The notes under the pieces were generated by a model. That model saw only the letters and a list, made by a program, of their open reading frames with translations, did not search any database and was not told where the DNA came from. From Phycisphaerales bacterium (lineage in GTDB: Bacteria; Planctomycetota; Phycisphaerae; Tepidisphaerales; Tepidisphaeraceae): a stretch of 7,232 nucleotides of DNA. Below are positions 5,493 to 7,232 of this stretch, piece after piece. A program made the translations under genes and the position numbers. Positions within the stretch are counted from its first letter, which is position 1; every line of letters starts with the position of its first letter. Location: the NCBI GenBank assembly GCA_028288775.1, contig JAQGHP010000300.1:1-7232 (forward strand), written 5' to 3'.

Positions 5493-7232
5493 GTGGATTC
5501 GAATCTTCGGAAGCATCGTTCACGGGCGCGGCCGGCCGTAGCCGCGGCAATCGTTTTGACCGGCGTATTGCAGGCGCTAATCATGGGAGGGCCGGCTCGG
5601 GCCGGCAACATTTTCGACGACGACTGGACGCCGCCCAAGCGGGCCGAAGCCCCGCGGGAAGGGCCGGTCGTCCCCGTTCCCCCGCCGCCGGATGGGCCCA
5701 ATCCCGCGACGTCCGAGCGGGTGGCAAAGCCGCCGATGCCGCCTGTGAATCCGCCCGAAACCGTCGCTGCCCCGCCGACGAATGAAGTGCGGAGTCCGAT
5801 CCCCGACAAGGCGAACACCGCCCGTTGCCGCAAGCTATTCAAGGAAGTTTTTGCCGAGCAGTTGAAGGACCATTCCGTGCCTGCCCGGCGGAAGTTGGCG
5901 CAGTCGCTGCTGGACGAAGCGGGCAAGGCGATGGTGGGTTCGCCGGATCGGTTTGTGTTGCTAAACGGCGCGATGCAGGCGGCAGAGGAGGCCAAGAGCC
6001 TGCGGATGTGCTTTGCCGCGGCCACGCTGTTGGCGAAGACGTATGAGGCCGATGAGCTGGCCGCGAAGGCCGAGGCGACCGCGAAGACTTTCGCCGGCCC
6101 GGCGTCCCCGGCCCTGTCGAACGTCTCGAACGTCGAAGCGTTGATGGCCCTTGTGGATCAACTTGTTGACGAAGACGATTTTGCGACGCTTACGCCGATC
6201 GAGGCGGCGTTGCAGCGAGCGATGCCCGCCATTTCCGACGCCGATTTGAAAACGGAGGCGAAGAATCAAATTCGCGAGGTGGCGGCGATCCGCGACGCCC
6301 GGGCCAATGTCGCGCCGGCGCTTGACACGCTGAAGAAATCACCCGGTGACCCGACAGCGAACCTCGTCGTGGGAAGCTATCTCTGTTTCGATCGCGGGCG
6401 GTGGGACAAGGGGTTGCCGCTGCTGGCCATGTCGAAAGATGCCCCGTTAAGAGACCTGGCGACTGCGGAGCTAATGCAGCGCAGCAACTCGGATGAAACC
6501 GTCAGGCTCGCCGACCGTTGGCTGGCTGTCGCGGGCAAGCTCCCGGCTCCGCATCGCAATGGTGCGACGCAACACGCCGCAGACCTGTATCGCGCGGCAA
6601 AATCAGGCCTGTCCGGCCTTGAGGCCATGGCGATTGAAAAAAAGCTGTCGAGCATTCCGCCGGGCCGGCTTCGGCGGGTGGACCTCCTCCGACTATTTGA
6701 TCCGGCGCGCAACGCGGTCAAGGGCGGATGGCGAATGGAGGATAACTCGCTGGTTTGCGAGGCGTCTCAAAACGGCCGGATCGAATTCGGGTATCAGCCG
6801 CCAGAGGAGTATGACTTTCGAATTACTTTCACGAGCCCCAAAGACGTGGGCGCCGTGGTTCAAATCTGTTCTTGCGCCGGACGTCAATTTTCCTTCGACG
6901 TTGGCGGCTGGGATAATCAGGTTTCGGCATTGGAATATGTGGACGGGACGCCGGGGGTAAACAACAAAACAGCCAGGCGGAAGGATCGCTGGATGGTCGC
7001 CAACAAGAGTTACACGGCGGTCGTGAAGGTGCGAAAGGCCGGCGTGGAAGCCTATCTCGATGGTCAGCTCGTCACCAGCCTGAAAACTGATTATTCGGAT
7101 GTAAGCGTTGCCGACTACTGGCGTCTTCCGCATGAGACCACGGTCGGCGTCGCGACCGACCATACGGTCGTGCATTTTGATCGATGCGAGATTGTTGAAG
7201 TTACCGGTAAAGGCAAACTATTATCGCCTTGA
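5493..7232 (+). CDS. Secreted planctomycete-type protein, tandem paralogue 2 (GTG start)
   Basis: From the GTG at 5493 the product has 579 residues and its stop codon ends at the last base of the window. Residues 1-37 are a signal peptide (core AVAAAIVLTGVLQALIMGG, cleavage after A-R-A at 35-37). The mature start GNIFDDDWTPPKRAE (38-52) is identical to paralogue 1 and at the same position. A proline-rich linker (53-108), a helical module (109-200, KLFKEVFAEQLKDHSVPARR at 114-133), a second helical part (213-390, VGSYLCFDRGRWDKGLPLLA at 293-312) and a C-terminal jelly-roll-like domain (392-573) follow. The last has PPEEYDFRITF (436-446), VGGWDN (470-475), YTAVVKVRKAGVEAYL (507-522) and KTDYSD (531-536). 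Of 38 aligned residues in the first helical block (109-146 here, 113-150 in paralogue 1), 30 are identical. Function unknown. A longer version starting at ATG 5421 is possible but less likely. Confidence 0.88.
   Translation: MDSNLRKHRSRARPAVAAAIVLTGVLQALIMGGPARAGNIFDDDWTPPKRAEAPREGPVVPVPPPPDGPNPATSERVAKPPMPPVNPPETVAAPPTNEVRSPIPDKANTARCRKLFKEVFAEQLKDHSVPARRKLAQSLLDEAGKAMVGSPDRFVLLNGAMQAAEEAKSLRMCFAAATLLAKTYEADELAAKAEATAKTFAGPASPALSNVSNVEALMALVDQLVDEDDFATLTPIEAALQRAMPAISDADLKTEAKNQIREVAAIRDARANVAPALDTLKKSPGDPTANLVVGSYLCFDRGRWDKGLPLLAMSKDAPLRDLATAELMQRSNSDETVRLADRWLAVAGKLPAPHRNGATQHAADLYRAAKSGLSGLEAMAIEKKLSSIPPGRLRRVDLLRLFDPARNAVKGGWRMEDNSLVCEASQNGRIEFGYQPPEEYDFRITFTSPKDVGAVVQICSCAGRQFSFDVGGWDNQVSALEYVDGTPGVNNKTARRKDRWMVANKSYTAVVKVRKAGVEAYLDGQLVTSLKTDYSDVSVADYWRLPHETTVGVATDHTVVHFDRCEIVEVTGKGKLLSP

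Larger units (their letters stand above)
3698..7232 (+). repeat. Tandem gene duplication (two full-length copies with their ribosome binding sites)
   Basis: The two genes align end to end, from the ribosome binding site to the closing VIEVTGHGK / IVEVTGKGK. Indels are confined mainly to the proline-rich linker and inter-module spacers. Synonymous differences are frequent, so the duplication is old. Further copies could lie beyond the right edge. Confidence 0.85.

Noticed and set aside
4093..5550. Minus-strand open frames opposite the tandem paralogues (up to 193 codons)
   Set aside because: All are antisense shadows of well-supported coding sequence and show no protein features.

Overview
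The window looks like a chromosomal segment from a GC-rich member of the Planctomycetota. The evidence is protein content: a secreted 'Pirellula/Verrucomicrobia-type' putative membrane-bound dehydrogenase, a PEP-CTERM-sorted surface protein, and two secreted proteins built from an alpha-helical module plus a C-terminal concanavalin-like (jelly-roll) domain of a type I recall from many planctomycete hypothetical proteins. All four encoded proteins start with a signal peptide, so this is a cell-surface/secretome locus. I cannot place it at species level.

Layout: (1) Bases 1-1273, minus strand: the N-terminal 424 residues of the dehydrogenase/beta-propeller protein, cut off by the left window edge. 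(2) Bases 1274-2505: a 1.2-kb intergenic region between divergently transcribed genes. It holds a long-range inverted repeat in the dehydrogenase leader, two three-copy clusters of TGCACGA (one with an exact 10-bp period), and an AT-rich island (about 1765-1960) with candidate promoters facing each other across a 21-bp palindrome. It also has a T-rich inverted repeat at about 2050 and then roughly 430 bp with no recognisable feature. (3) Bases 2506-3240, plus strand: a 244-aa PEP-CTERM protein with a LamG-like fold. (4) Bases 3241-3711: intergenic, nothing convincing. (5) Bases 3712-5475 and 5493-7232, plus strand: two tandem paralogues of 587 and 579 aa. They are separated by 17 bp, almost certainly co-transcribed, and the second one ends exactly at the window edge.

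The most noteworthy feature is the tandem pair. Both copies have an identical 15-residue block (GNIFDDDWTPPKRAE) directly after the predicted signal-peptide cleavage site. The codons beneath it have diverged only synonymously. A proline-rich linker, helical modules and the C-terminal GGW/KTDYSD domain follow. The likely start of the second copy is a GTG at 5493, with the same ribosome-binding-site arrangement as copy 1, and this start puts the shared block at residue 38 in both proteins. Function is unknown; a surface scaffold or glycan/protein-binding role is inference. No phage, transposon, CRISPR, tRNA or rRNA was seen.
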